Positions 8,421 through 18,069 are shown, numbered from the stretch's first letter. The stretch is 64,000 nucleotides of DNA from JTS-RE37 sp963756115 (GCA_963756115.1 CAVWMN010000010.1:1674001-1738000); one strand, 5' to 3'. The notes: generated by a model from the sequence alone, not told the origin. Numbers and translations: made by a program.

Positions 8421-9905
8421 ATGATGGCTTCTCAAATCCTGCTGCTGATCGGCGGTTATTTCCTCCTCCTTATACTGATTTCATACTTTACCGGAAAAAA
8501 CGATTCGAATGCAGATTTCTTCAAGGCGGGGAAGCAATCGCCCTGGTTCCTGGTGGCTTTCGGAATGATAGGTGCCTCGCTCTCAGGGGTAACCTTTATA
8601 TCGGTCCCGGGATGGGTTGAAAGTTCAGAATTCAGCTATATGCAGGTGGTCTTCGGATACTTTGTCGGCTACCTTATTATTTCCTATGTGCTGATGCCCA
8701 TCTATTACCGGCTGAATGTTACCTCGATCTATGAATACCTTAACCAGCGATTCGGCATGGTCAGTTATAAAGTGGGTGCCTTATCGTTTTTCGTCTCCCG
8801 GGTACTCGGCGCTTCCTTCCGCCTTTTTTTGGTAGCCATAGTCCTGCAGCAATTTGTATTCGATGAGTGGAATATTCCCTTTGAACTGACCGTAATCCTG
8901 TCCGTTTTGCTCATATGGGTCTATACCTTCCGGGGCGGGATTAAGACTATTGTATGGACAGATACCCTGCAAACCTTGTTTATGTTGGTTGCGGTTGGAC
9001 TTTCCATTTACTTTATCAACCAAAAACTGGGATGGAGTTTTTCAGAGTTCCTGGGATCTGAGGAGTTACAGCGGTACAATAAAATTTTCTTTACAGATTC
9101 CCTGTTCGATAAAACACATTTTCTGAAATCGTTTTTAGGTGGCATGTTCATCACCATTTGTATGACGGGGCTCGATCAGGATATGATGCAAAAAAACCTT
9201 ACCTGCAGGACGCTGAAGGATGCCCAGAAAAATATGGTATCCTTTAGTGTCGTATTGATTGTGGTCAATTTTGTCTTCCTCCTGCTGGGCGCCCTATTGT
9301 TTATCTATGCGGAACGATACAATATTGCAACCCCAATGATGGACGGATCGCCGAAATCAGACCTGTTGTTCCCACAGATAGCGATGAAGAGCGGTCTAGG
9401 TTTAACCGTAGCTGTCACCTTTATCCTGGGGCTTATTGCAGCGGCCTACAGCAGCGCAGATAGTGCCCTTACCTCCCTCACGACATCGTTTTGCGTCGAT
9501 TTTCTTGAAATTGAGAAGAAGGAGGAAACAACCCAGAAGAGCGTGCGGAAAAAAACGCATATCGGGATGAGCCTGCTCATAATTATTGTGGTGATCCTAT
9601 TCAAATACATCCTTGACAAAAATGTTATTGACGGGCTGCTTACTGTTGCAACCTATACCTACGGACCCTTATTAGGTCTCTTTGCCTTCGGGATAATGAC
9701 AAAATACCAGGTACGGGACCGCCTGGTCTGGATAGTGGCCATTTGTTCTGTGGGAATCATTTATTTTTTGGGAAAGATCCCGCCAGACTATCTTGGAGGG
9801 TACGAAGTGGGCTATGAACTCTTACCGCTAAACGGCTTGCTGACCTTTATTGGACTGTATGCCATCAGGAAAAAGCAAACCGTCATTCCACAAACCCCGA
9901 ATTAG
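8421..9905 (+). CDS. Sodium:solute symporter (SSS family)
   Basis: A 494-residue integral membrane transporter with about 13 hydrophobic segments. Family features include GASLSGVTFISVPGW near the N-terminus, RVLGASFRLFLVAIVLQQ, and GLIAAAYSSADSALTSLTTS, the helix that binds Na+ in SSS transporters. It couples Na+ influx to uptake of an organic solute; the substrate is not evident. The frame extends upstream to a TTG at 8400, but that codon overlaps a TACTTTG promoter-like box (8396-8402). I therefore place the start at the ATG at 8421 (8424 is also possible). Confidence 0.92.
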   Translation: MMASQILLLIGGYFLLLILISYFTGKNDSNADFFKAGKQSPWFLVAFGMIGASLSGVTFISVPGWVESSEFSYMQVVFGYFVGYLIISYVLMPIYYRLNVTSIYEYLNQRFGMVSYKVGALSFFVSRVLGASFRLFLVAIVLQQFVFDEWNIPFELTVILSVLLIWVYTFRGGIKTIVWTDTLQTLFMLVAVGLSIYFINQKLGWSFSEFLGSEELQRYNKIFFTDSLFDKTHFLKSFLGGMFITICMTGLDQDMMQKNLTCRTLKDAQKNMVSFSVVLIVVNFVFLLLGALLFIYAERYNIATPMMDGSPKSDLLFPQIAMKSGLGLTVAVTFILGLIAAAYSSADSALTSLTTSFCVDFLEIEKKEETTQKSVRKKTHIGMSLLIIIVVILFKYILDKNVIDGLLTVATYTYGPLLGLFAFGIMTKYQVRDRLVWIVAICSVGIIYFLGKIPPDYLGGYEVGYELLPLNGLLTFIGLYAIRKKQTVIPQTPN

Positions 9906-10428
9906 TTTGACAGGGTCAGGAATAGTGCCTGGAATTCCGCTGGGACCTCCTGAGATACAGCTGCATAAGGTGCATATAAAATTTTGAAATTCAGCTAATT
10001 TTGCTTAATTTGTACCGTTGCCCCCATCAGGTATTTGACCCCTCATGAGACTATCCCCGCAGCGGGCCCGATGCGAGCGGAAAGTTCCTTGGAACATACT
10101 TTTAGAGCGCCCGTATGCAGGTGTATTTTTGTTAAATTCTGTTAATAGCTGTAACGAGCATCCTTCCGGAGCGTCTATAGATAAAGCCTTAAAATATAAT
10201 CGTTGATAAAGCTATATTTTTATAGTTAATGGTTAGTGTTTAGTGTAGCTTATCAATGTAAGAAACCCCGGCGGCCCGCCGGGGTTTCGATTTCCTTTCT
10301 GCGCCCACCCCTCCCCTCCTGAATATTGTTAAATTATGTTAAAATACCGGTGAGGCCGGTAACAATTTTTTCCGTTCGTCGTCAAGTAGGTTACATCAAT
10401 CAATCAGTTAATCAAAAGACGAACAGGA
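9906..10428. other. 523-bp intergenic region with a possible small RNA and a repeated 17-bp motif
   Basis: No convincing protein gene is seen. It holds an exact -7 box TAATTTTG (9996-10003, +), two near-identical 17-bp copies of TTGTTAAATTnTGTTAA (10129-10145 and 10326-10342), a perfect 12-bp GC hairpin (10262-10288), and a small hairpin (10345-10361) followed by a T run just before the TonB receptor gene. A 53-codon frame (10045-10206) was judged not to be real. Confidence 0.5.
10262..10288 (+). terminator. Strong GC hairpin, probable terminator
   Basis: GAAACCCCGGCG and its perfect complement enclose a 3-base loop. The downstream T tract is interrupted (TTTCGATTTCC), so termination efficiency is uncertain. 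It is far (over 350 bases) from the symporter stop and may end a separate short transcript. Confidence 0.55.
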
Positions 10429-12888
10429 ATGAAAAAAGTAGCGAAGCTATTTGTGTTGCTCTGTTGTGGCACAATTTTGGCCAGGGAACTCCCTGTGCCA
10501 TTCGGGGATCCCGATCTCAAAACAGGGATTGTACAGGGAAAGGTAATAGACAAAACCCTTCAGCAAGCCGTTGCCTATGCAGCGATTGTGATCAAATCTG
10601 TGGAGGATGGGAGTACTATCAGTGGCGGGATCACCACAGAAGACGGGAATTTCGAAGTTAAAAAACTTCCTGAGGGGACGTTTAACCTTGAAGTACAATT
10701 CATTGGGTACAAGACCTTTTCCCGGGAAATTACGATCTCGGAAACCAACCGGAAGATCGACCTCGGGGTAATCGCTTTGGAAGAAACCGTTGAAGAACTT
10801 GAAGGTGTGGACGTGGTAGCGGAAAGGACAACCATCGAGCAGCGAATAGACCGGAAAGTTATCAATGTAGGCAAAGACCTTACCACCGCGGGTGCAACTG
10901 CTTCCGATATTATGAACAATATCCCATCCGTCAATGTGGACCAGCAAACGGGAGAGCTTACACTCCGGGGAAATGCCAACGTACGGGTCATGGTAGATGG
11001 CAAATTATCCAATGTCCCGGTTGCACAGTTGCTAAAACAAATCCCATCCACTTCCATCAAATCCATAGAGTTGATCACCAACCCTTCGGCGAAATATAAT
11101 CCCGAGGGGATGAGTGGTATCATCAATATCGTATTGCACAAAAATGCCAATATAGGTTTTAACGGCAATATCAGTACAGGGCTGACCTATGGGGTTGAAG
11201 CCAAATTCAATACAACCCTCGACCTGAATTACCGCAAGGGTAAATTCAATGTGTACGGGAATTACGGCACCAATATCGGTAAGTATTACAACCGGGGCGC
11301 CATATACCGCAACCTGGAAAATTCCGAACAGCTTTTTCAGTTTTTTAATAATTCCAAATCCAATCTATACAAGGTGGGCATTGATTTCTTCCTTGATGAC
11401 CAGAATACATTCTCTTTTTTTACCAACCAGAATAGTTTTGATGGAAAAGGCAGGGGTATTACCAACGTGCTCTACTATTCTGAAACCGCCCGCAACAACA
11501 CACAATTTTTTAATAATATACAGGATAACCTCAGCGAGCAATACAACTTTGATTATAAACACGATTTTAAGAAGGAAGGCCATAACCTGGAACTGGAAAT
11601 AGACTACAACCAGTTCCGGGATGATGAAGATGCTGCCTTCAGGAGTTCCGGAAACATAGTGTTCCCCGATTACCAGGATTTTGTGGATACACATCGGAAG
11701 CAAACGGTAGCCAATTTGGATTATATTAATCCACTGGACACCATTACCAAGGTAGAGGCAGGCATTGAGGCCAGGCTGTTTGAAACACAGGTGGATTATT
11801 CCTCCACGGGCTTATCCTACAGTCCGGGTGGTGACCTGCGCCCTACCCCGGATGCAGCTTTTGTCTACGGAATGGATATCTACTCCGCCTATGCCACTTT
11901 TGGGAAAACCTATGAAAAGTGGTCCTACCAGCTGGGAATCCGGGTAGAAGATGTAGCGGTTAAGGCGGATACCAACAGGGTACGGGCATTTACCGACAAG
12001 TATACCCAGCTTTACCCTTCCGGATTCCTGACATACAACCCTTCCGAAAAGAATCAGTTTCAACTTAGTCTAAGCCGCCGTGTAGACAGGCCCGGGCTGG
12101 ACCAGGTGAACCCAATCAGGGAATGGTCTACCCCTCTGATATCTTCTTTCGGGAACCCCCGGTTGAAGCCGCAGTTTACCAATTCCTACGAGGTGAATTA
12201 CACAAGAAGGCTGGAAGGCGGGAGTTTTACTGCCGGGTTGTTCTACCGGCGCATTGCCGATGAAATCAACCGGACGGTCATCATAGATCGCTTAGACCTG
12301 AACAAGATCATCCTGACGCACGAGAACTTTGACAACACCTCAGCCTACGGTTTGGAAGTATCCGCCAATTACAAACCCGTAAAGTGGTGGAATATCAATG
12401 GAAGTTTTGACCTCTATTCACAAACCCAAAGGGGTCTCACCGAAAGGCTGCTGACCGAAAACGGATCGGCTACCCCGGATGATATCATAACCGAATCGGT
12501 ATCCGTGGACAATACCGCCTGGAACCTCAGGATGAACAACAGCTTTACGGTGGATAAACATATTACGCTCCAGCTTTTCGGGTTCTACAGGGGAGCTAAC
12601 CAGAACCTGCAGTTTGAAGTGGATCCCATGTATTTTATAAACCTTGGTGCACGCTACAGTTTTGCAGATGGTAAGGGTACCGTTAGCCTGAACTTCAATG
12701 ATGTTTTTAACACAATGCATTTCGCTTTCACGGCAAACAGGCCCTTTGCACAAAACGGACAGTTTTACTGGGAAAGCCAAAATGTATTTGCAGGGCTGTC
12801 CTACCGCTTCGGTAGCGGCAAAAATAAGGCTGCCCAACGAAAGAACAGGGATGATAATACCAAAGAAGGCGGCGGTGGAATCCTTTAG
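10429..12888 (+). CDS. TonB-dependent receptor, outer-membrane beta-barrel family
   Basis: An 819-residue outer-membrane protein. A signal peptide (about 1-20) is followed by a carboxypeptidase-regulatory-like domain (about 35-115, with GKVIDKTLQQAVAYAAI and FNLEVQFIGYKTF). Next come a plug domain (about 130-220, with ASDIMNNIPSVNVD, LRGNANVRVMVDG and SIELITNPSAKYNPEGMSG) and a beta-barrel rich in alternating aromatic strands. The LITNPSAKYNPEG motif is typical of the OMP_b-brl_3 family. No SusD-like partner follows, so a carbohydrate-utilisation locus is unlikely; the ligand is unknown. The C-terminus carries a basic, glycine-ended tail (EGGGGIL). Upstream hairpins and TGTTAA repeats may regulate it. 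Confidence 0.93.
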   Translation: MKKVAKLFVLLCCGTILARELPVPFGDPDLKTGIVQGKVIDKTLQQAVAYAAIVIKSVEDGSTISGGITTEDGNFEVKKLPEGTFNLEVQFIGYKTFSREITISETNRKIDLGVIALEETVEELEGVDVVAERTTIEQRIDRKVINVGKDLTTAGATASDIMNNIPSVNVDQQTGELTLRGNANVRVMVDGKLSNVPVAQLLKQIPSTSIKSIELITNPSAKYNPEGMSGIINIVLHKNANIGFNGNISTGLTYGVEAKFNTTLDLNYRKGKFNVYGNYGTNIGKYYNRGAIYRNLENSEQLFQFFNNSKSNLYKVGIDFFLDDQNTFSFFTNQNSFDGKGRGITNVLYYSETARNNTQFFNNIQDNLSEQYNFDYKHDFKKEGHNLELEIDYNQFRDDEDAAFRSSGNIVFPDYQDFVDTHRKQTVANLDYINPLDTITKVEAGIEARLFETQVDYSSTGLSYSPGGDLRPTPDAAFVYGMDIYSAYATFGKTYEKWSYQLGIRVEDVAVKADTNRVRAFTDKYTQLYPSGFLTYNPSEKNQFQLSLSRRVDRPGLDQVNPIREWSTPLISSFGNPRLKPQFTNSYEVNYTRRLEGGSFTAGLFYRRIADEINRTVIIDRLDLNKIILTHENFDNTSAYGLEVSANYKPVKWWNINGSFDLYSQTQRGLTERLLTENGSATPDDIITESVSVDNTAWNLRMNNSFTVDKHITLQLFGFYRGANQNLQFEVDPMYFINLGARYSFADGKGTVSLNFNDVFNTMHFAFTANRPFAQNGQFYWESQNVFAGLSYRFGSGKNKAAQRKNRDDNTKEGGGGIL

Positions 12889-13070
12889 CTATATAGAGTA
12901 GCCCGGGAAGGACAACAAATAGCTGGTCGACCCGTTTAAGCCCACTGTTGAGACGGAAAGCCTAAGCCCTGGCGCTATGGTGGAATTGGGGATTCCGGGT
13001 AAAGTCAGGGTCTGATCAAAAGTTTGTTTCAGTACCGGCACCGGATTTTGTGGTTCAGAAGCTGCCGTAC

Positions 13071-14078
13071 TTACCACCGAATGATGGCACTGCCCCAGGT
13101 AAAACCACTTCCGAAAGCCGCCAGGACAACAAGGTCGCCCGACTTTATTTTTCCCAGTTCCCAGGCTTCTGTAAGTGCAATTGGGATTGAGGCCGCCGTG
13201 GTGTTGCCATATTTCATGATGTTATTGAAAACCTGATCATCTGCCAGGCCGAATTTCTTTTGGATAAACTGCGAAATCCGCAGATTGGCCTGGTGGGGTA
13301 TCAGCATGTCTATATCCGAGGGTTTCAGGTTATTGGCACCAAGTCCTTCCATGATCACCTCACTAAAACGGACCACGGCATTCTTAAACACAAACTGGCC
13401 ATTCATATATGGAAAGTACGATTCATCGTCCGGATCATTGTCGGCCAGGATATCGGTAACCCAACGCTGCCCCATCCCCGGCGCGATCAGGGATAGCTCC
13501 TCTGCATGCTGTCCTTCCGAATGGAGGTGGGTGGATAGTATCCCTTTATCATTTGCTGTTTCCCTGCTTAGCACGGCAGCCCCTGCCCCATCACCAAAAA
13601 TCACGGATACGCCCCTGCCCCTGGTAGTCATATCAAGGCCATGCGAGTGCAACTCGGAACCTATAACGAGCACATTTTTATACATGCCGCTCTTAATATA
13701 CTGGTCGGCTATGGAAAGTGCATATACAAAACCGGAACACTGGTTGCGGATATCCAAAGCCCCAACAGTATTTATACCCAGATCGCGTTGCACCAATACG
13801 CCTGGTCCGGGAAAATAATAATCCGGACTCAAGGTGGCGAAAACGATGAAGTCTATGTCATTTTTGTCTATACCGGCTCGTTCAATGGCAACCTTTGCAG
13901 CTTTTACACCCATGCTCGTGGTCGTATCCTCCCCTTTGATCACATGGCGCCGCTCCCGGATCCCCGTTCGTTCCTGTATCCAGGCGTCATCGGTTTCCAT
14001 AAGTTTTGAAAGGTCATCATTAGTGACCACGTTTTCAGGCACAAAATAGCCCAATCCCGATATTTTAGAATTATACAT
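13071..14078 (-). CDS. fabH: 3-oxoacyl-ACP synthase III family protein (FabH-like)
   Basis: A 335-residue thiolase-fold condensing enzyme. The catalytic triad is Cys114 (DIRNQCSGFVYAL), His262 (LIPHQANLR) and Asn292 (KYGNTTAASIP). FGDGAGAAVL and the C-terminal GSGFTWGSAIIRW are family hallmarks. FabH starts fatty-acid synthesis by condensing acyl-CoA with malonyl-ACP. Flavobacteria often carry several paralogues, and this one stands alone without rpmF-plsX, so it may be a second copy with a specialised primer. It is convergent with the TonB receptor gene. Confidence 0.92.
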   Translation of the reverse strand: MYNSKISGLGYFVPENVVTNDDLSKLMETDDAWIQERTGIRERRHVIKGEDTTTSMGVKAAKVAIERAGIDKNDIDFIVFATLSPDYYFPGPGVLVQRDLGINTVGALDIRNQCSGFVYALSIADQYIKSGMYKNVLVIGSELHSHGLDMTTRGRGVSVIFGDGAGAAVLSRETANDKGILSTHLHSEGQHAEELSLIAPGMGQRWVTDILADNDPDDESYFPYMNGQFVFKNAVVRFSEVIMEGLGANNLKPSDIDMLIPHQANLRISQFIQKKFGLADDQVFNNIMKYGNTTAASIPIALTEAWELGKIKSGDLVVLAAFGSGFTWGSAIIRW

Positions 14079-14533
14079 GCTTGTGAGGTTTTACCGCGGT
14101 GGTTTACTAACGCTTGCAACCATAGTTACAGGTTGCGCAGTTAATAATTTAATCTAAGATAGCTAAAATATAATTGAGGCTTCCTGCCGGGCTACTTATC
14201 TTTTAAACGCAAAAGCGTGCCCCTGAGAAGAGCACGCTTTTTTCAACCTAACCAAATCAATGAACAATAATGAAAGTAACAAGTAAATTCTTTTTCATAC
14301 CAATTTCATACGCTCATTGACCTTTCAAAGATACATAATGTTTAATGTTTATTATAATTTATTAAACAAAATATTTGTTAAATTATTGGCTTCCCTGTCT
14401 GCACTGACATTCTTCCCGTTACAGGCAACGATGTGGATGACAACTTATTCGAATAATGCCAGTTTGTCACCCGGGGGCAGTGTGGTACTTTTTTTGACCT
14501 GTATGGTCCGGTATAAACAAATAAAATAATCAT
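14079..14533. other. 455-bp intergenic region upstream of htpG
   Basis: AT-rich and without a protein gene. It contains a plus-strand hairpin with a T run (14211-14244) that follows no known plus-strand gene, and an 8-codon frame, MNNNESNK (about 14261-14287). No TAnnTTTG box was found close to htpG. Confidence 0.5.
14211..14244 (+). terminator. Orphan terminator-like hairpin
   Basis: A 10-bp perfect stem (AAAAGCGTGC and its complement at 14232-14241) with an 11-base loop is followed by T residues on the plus strand. The nearest upstream gene (fabH) runs the other way, so it would end an unannotated transcript or act as an upstream attenuator. Confidence 0.6.
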
Positions 14534-16420
14534 ATGGCAACAGGCAAGATCAATGTTTCGGTTGAAAACATATTTCCACTCATCAAGAAATTCCTTTATA
14601 GCGATCACGAGATCTTCTTGCGGGAATTGATTTCAAATGCTACGGATGCAACCTTAAAACTAAAGCATCTGGCTTCGATAGGGGAAGCGAAAGTAGAATA
14701 TGGCAATCCTCTCATAGAAGTTAAGGTTGATAAGAAAGGTAAAAAGTTGCACATCATTGACCAGGGGATCGGCATGACGGAAGAGGAGGTCAAAAAATAT
14801 ATCAATGAAGTAGCCTTTTCCGGGGCTGAAGAGTTTTTGGACAAGTACAAGGACTCCGGTAAGGATTCCGGGATCATTGGCCACTTTGGCCTTGGGTTCT
14901 ATTCTTCCTTCATGGTGGCGGATAAGGTTGAGATCATCACCAAAAGTTACACCGATGCTCCGGCAGTTCACTGGACGTGTGACGGTTCCCCGAAATTCAG
15001 TTTAAAAAAGTCCGATAAACAAGAGCGGGGCACGGAAGTCATCCTTCACATTGCCGAAGATTCCACCGAGTTTTTAAAGGATGAGCGTATCAGTTCCCTT
15101 TTGCGTAAATACAACAAGTTTATGCCGGTGCCCATCAAGTTCGGTACCAAAACAGAAACGCTCCCAAAACCTGAAGATGCCAAAGAGGAAGATAAGGCTC
15201 CGACCAGGGAAGTGGATAATATCATCAATAATCCAACACCTGCCTGGACCAAAAAACCGACCGAACTCGAGGATGAAGATTACAAATCCTTTTACCGGGA
15301 ATTGTATCCCATGCAGTTCGAGGATCCGTTATTCCATATACATCTGAATGTCGATTATCCGTTCCACCTGACGGGGATACTGTATTTCCCCAAGATCACC
15401 CAGGACCTGAACATACAGAAAGACCGGATCCAGCTCTACCAGAACCAGGTATACATCACGGACAATGTTGAGGGTATAGTCCCTGAATTCCTGACAATGC
15501 TGCGCGGAGTTATCGATTCCCCGGATATCCCGCTGAATGTTTCCCGTTCGTATTTGCAGGCAGATGGGGAGGTGAAAAAAATCGCATCTTATATCACCCG
15601 GAAGGTTGCCGATAAACTTACAACCCTGTTTAAAGAAAACCGGGAGGATTTTGAGAAGAAGTGGAACGATATCAAGTTGGTGATAGAATATGGCATGCTC
15701 TCCGAAGAGAAATTCTTTGAAAAAGCGGACAAATTTGCATTATATCCAACAGTTGACGGGACCTATCATACCCTGGAGGAATTAAAGGAAAAAATAAAAC
15801 CCCTCCAGACCGATAAGGATGAAAAGCTGGTGATCCTGTACGCTTCTGATACCGATGCACAGCACAGCTACATAGAAGCGGCCAAAGCCAGGAATTATGA
15901 AGTACTGCTGATGGACTCCCCTATTGTGGCGCACCTGATGCAGAAATTGGAAAGTTCCAATGAGAAAATCTCCTTTGCCCGTGTGGATGCGGACCACCTG
16001 GATAACCTGATAAAAAAGGAAGATACCCAGATCAGTAAACTATCCGATTCTGAAAAGGAACAGTTAAAAGCAAACCTGGAGGAAGTGATCACCTCCAAAT
16101 CCTATACCATACAACTGGAAGCGATGGACAGCACTGCTTCGCCCTTTATAATTACAGAACCGGAGTTTATGCGAAGGATGAAGGAAATGTCACAAACCGG
16201 TGGGGGCGGAATGTTTGGAATGGGGAATATGCCCGAAATGTACAACCTCATCGTCAATACCAATCACGAGTTGGTTGGCGAAATCCTGAATACGAAGACT
16301 GCCAAAAAAAGGGAAAGGCTGATCAATCAGTCCCTGGACCTTGCCCGGCTGTCAAAAGGACTTTTAAAAGGTGAAGAATTGACAAACTTCATAAAACGAA
16401 GTTATGAGATGGTGAAATAA
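14534..16420 (+). CDS. htpG: Molecular chaperone HtpG (Hsp90)
   Basis: A 628-residue cytosolic Hsp90. The N-terminal GHKL ATPase domain has FLRELISNATDATLKL, IDQGIGMTEEEV and GHFGLGFYSSFMVAD. The middle domain contains the LNVSRSYLQ stretch, with the catalytic arginine of the family. The C-terminal dimerisation domain ends LSKGLLKGEELTNF. A Gly/Met-rich segment (about 557-568, GGGGMFGMGNMPEM) lies late in the protein. It folds or remodels client proteins under stress. Monocistronic: a strong terminator follows. Confidence 0.97.
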   Translation: MATGKINVSVENIFPLIKKFLYSDHEIFLRELISNATDATLKLKHLASIGEAKVEYGNPLIEVKVDKKGKKLHIIDQGIGMTEEEVKKYINEVAFSGAEEFLDKYKDSGKDSGIIGHFGLGFYSSFMVADKVEIITKSYTDAPAVHWTCDGSPKFSLKKSDKQERGTEVILHIAEDSTEFLKDERISSLLRKYNKFMPVPIKFGTKTETLPKPEDAKEEDKAPTREVDNIINNPTPAWTKKPTELEDEDYKSFYRELYPMQFEDPLFHIHLNVDYPFHLTGILYFPKITQDLNIQKDRIQLYQNQVYITDNVEGIVPEFLTMLRGVIDSPDIPLNVSRSYLQADGEVKKIASYITRKVADKLTTLFKENREDFEKKWNDIKLVIEYGMLSEEKFFEKADKFALYPTVDGTYHTLEELKEKIKPLQTDKDEKLVILYASDTDAQHSYIEAAKARNYEVLLMDSPIVAHLMQKLESSNEKISFARVDADHLDNLIKKEDTQISKLSDSEKEQLKANLEEVITSKSYTIQLEAMDSTASPFIITEPEFMRRMKEMSQTGGGGMFGMGNMPEMYNLIVNTNHELVGEILNTKTAKKRERLINQSLDLARLSKGLLKGEELTNFIKRSYEMVK

Positions 16421-16440
16421 TTATAATGCACTGATAACAG

Positions 16441-16473
16441 ACCGCTCCAGCAAAACAGGAGCGGTTTTTTTTT
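16441..16473 (+). terminator. Intrinsic terminator of htpG
   Basis: An 8-bp stem (ACCGCTCC with GGAGCGGT at 16458-16465) is followed by eight or more T residues, 20 bases past the htpG stop. Confidence 0.92.
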
Positions 16474-16582
16474 AAAGTATTATCTTACCCCCTGTTCATC
16501 CGCTATTGGCAACAGAATGGATGTAGCCGCCTCCATAGCGATTGAGAGATGATCTGCTACCTTTTCTCGCTATCTTTATCAG

Positions 16583-16942
16583 GTGGATTATCCCTGGCAC
16601 CTGTATCTTATGGCATCAATGTACTGTATCGCAGGATGTTACCATTTCATTAAACCCCGGGTCTATCTAAGGATAATGCCGAAGTACCTGCCGTATCCGA
16701 AGCTCTTGGTATTCCTGAGTGGGATTGCGGAAATCGGCTTCGGTATCGGGCTATGTATCCCTGTATTGAAGAATTATGCGATTGCAGGGTTGTTGGGAAT
16801 GTTATCCCTTTTTTTGTTGGTGCATGTTTATATGCTTTCGGGAGGAAAAGCCGCGGCAGGATTGCCCAAATGGCTCCTGCTGTTCCGCCTGCCACTGCAA
16901 TTCGCCCTTATGTACTGGGCTTACAGTTACCTACCCCTGTGA
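16583..16942 (+). CDS. DoxX-like small membrane protein
   Basis: A 119-residue protein with four predicted membrane helices. HFIKPRVYLRIMPKYLPYP and GIAEIGFGIGLCIPV match the DoxX-like family of flavobacteria. Function is unknown; relatives are linked to terminal oxidases or redox membrane complexes. The frame opens with GTG at 16583; an in-frame ATG at 16610 would remove the conserved DYPWHLYL start. A TATCTTTA box (16571-16578) ends only 4 bases before the GTG, so the message may be nearly leaderless, or the ATG may be used. It overlaps the convergent gene by 12 bases. Confidence 0.8.
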   Translation: MDYPWHLYLMASMYCIAGCYHFIKPRVYLRIMPKYLPYPKLLVFLSGIAEIGFGIGLCIPVLKNYAIAGLLGMLSLFLLVHVYMLSGGKAAAGLPKWLLLFRLPLQFALMYWAYSYLPL

Positions 16943-17365
16943 ACCTCCATCTAAAGTATACAATCTATCCCCGGATTTCCCTACCAGGTATACCTGAAGA
17001 AAAACAAAGACAACAATAGCCAGAAGGCCATAAAGCAATGAGCTGGGAGCAGACCATTGGTAAAATATCTCAAAAAGTTCGGGGATAGGGAAGCGGTTCC
17101 GCGAAACCATTGAAAACCATTGAAATTCCACTTCCGGTTCCCCCAAAATGGCATAGAGAATCAGGCACGCGATGGCAACTGCAAGGAGTACCCAAAAACC
17201 ATTGGTTATCAGGGGTTTGTATACTAATGCAGGGCTTCGAACTTCTATTTTCCCGATTTCTGCAAGCACCTTATCTGTAAAATTGGGTGAAGGGGAATCC
17301 AGGCCGGCTTTCTTCACCATTTGTTTTACCAACCCATCCAATTCCGATTTGTCAGGAGTTTTCAT
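16931..17365 (-). CDS. Two-helix membrane protein, likely regulator of the adjacent sigma factor
   Basis: A 144-residue protein with a soluble N-terminal part (1-50, KSELDGLVKQMVKKAG) and two hydrophobic segments (about 52-72 and 110-130). It overlaps the end of the ECF sigma gene by 14 bases, so the two are translationally coupled. A membrane protein encoded directly after an ECF sigma factor is usually an anti-sigma factor, with the cytosolic part binding the sigma. No ZAS-type HxxxCxxC motif is present, so the assignment rests on context only. Confidence 0.75.
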   Translation of the reverse strand: MKTPDKSELDGLVKQMVKKAGLDSPSPNFTDKVLAEIGKIEVRSPALVYKPLITNGFWVLLAVAIACLILYAILGEPEVEFQWFSMVSRNRFPIPELFEIFYQWSAPSSLLYGLLAIVVFVFLQVYLVGKSGDRLYTLDGGSQG

Positions 17366-17936
17366 AATTTCCGGTTATTTCTAAATCCATATTCTTTTTA
17401 AATATGTCAGCCAATCGCTTCCTGCTACGGAACAACCTCACTTTGGCTGTATTGGTGGTGATCCCCATTACCGATGCAATTTCTTTAAGGGTCATCCCAT
17501 CATAATAATGCAAGGTTATAAGTACACTGTCACCTTCCGGCAATTGATCCAGCGCATCCCGGATTATAGTTTGCCGCTCAGTGGCTTCAATGGAGTCCAG
17601 CGGCCCGTCCGGGGACGAAAGATGGTATATTCCTGAAATACTCAGGGATATCATCGGTGGTTTCCTTTTGTTCTTCTTTGCATAATCCAGGCTTTTGTAA
17701 TATGCGATCCTATACAGCCAGGTTGAAAATTTAGCATCTCCTTTATAGGTATTCAAGGCCTTATAAGCATTGACAAATACATCCTGGGCAACCTCCTCAG
17801 CATCTTCACGGTTCTTTACAATCTTTAATGCGATCGTAAATACCATATGTTTATACCGGTCAATCAATACCGCAAAAGCATGACTGTCTCCTTCCAGTAT
17901 ACTATCGATACTATTTTGGTCCTGGTTGTGGCTCAT
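17352..17936 (-). CDS. ECF-type RNA polymerase sigma factor
   Basis: A 194-residue sigma-70 family protein. Region 2 spans about 25-95 (IVKNREDAEEVAQDVFVNAY, then KFSTWLYRIAYYKSLDY). Region 4 spans about 130-180 (ALDQLPEGDSVLITLHYYDG, then MTLKEIASVMGITTNTAKVR). Regions 1.1 and 3 are absent, as in ECF factors. It heads an operon with the overlapping two-helix membrane gene and is divergent from the DUF6249 gene, a possible target. The inducing signal is unknown. Confidence 0.93.
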   Translation of the reverse strand: MSHNQDQNSIDSILEGDSHAFAVLIDRYKHMVFTIALKIVKNREDAEEVAQDVFVNAYKALNTYKGDAKFSTWLYRIAYYKSLDYAKKNKRKPPMISLSISGIYHLSSPDGPLDSIEATERQTIIRDALDQLPEGDSVLITLHYYDGMTLKEIASVMGITTNTAKVRLFRSRKRLADIFKKNMDLEITGNYENS

Positions 17937-18069
17937 TTACATCATAAGACGCTATCACTGCTCTTTGGGTTACAGAAAATACAAATAATTTTAACGAGGG
18001 CTGTAACCTTCTTCGTGATTATGCCGTCAAATGCAATGAACCAAATGTTTAATCTCAAAAAACGATCAC

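Noticed and set aside
10045..10206. 53-codon frame in the symporter-TonB spacer
   Set aside because: Low-likelihood composition (Arg/Pro/Cys-rich start), no recognisable family and no start context.
12889..13077. 62-codon minus-strand frame after fabH
   Set aside because: Starts with GTG overlapping the fabH end, no recognisable features; probably chance.
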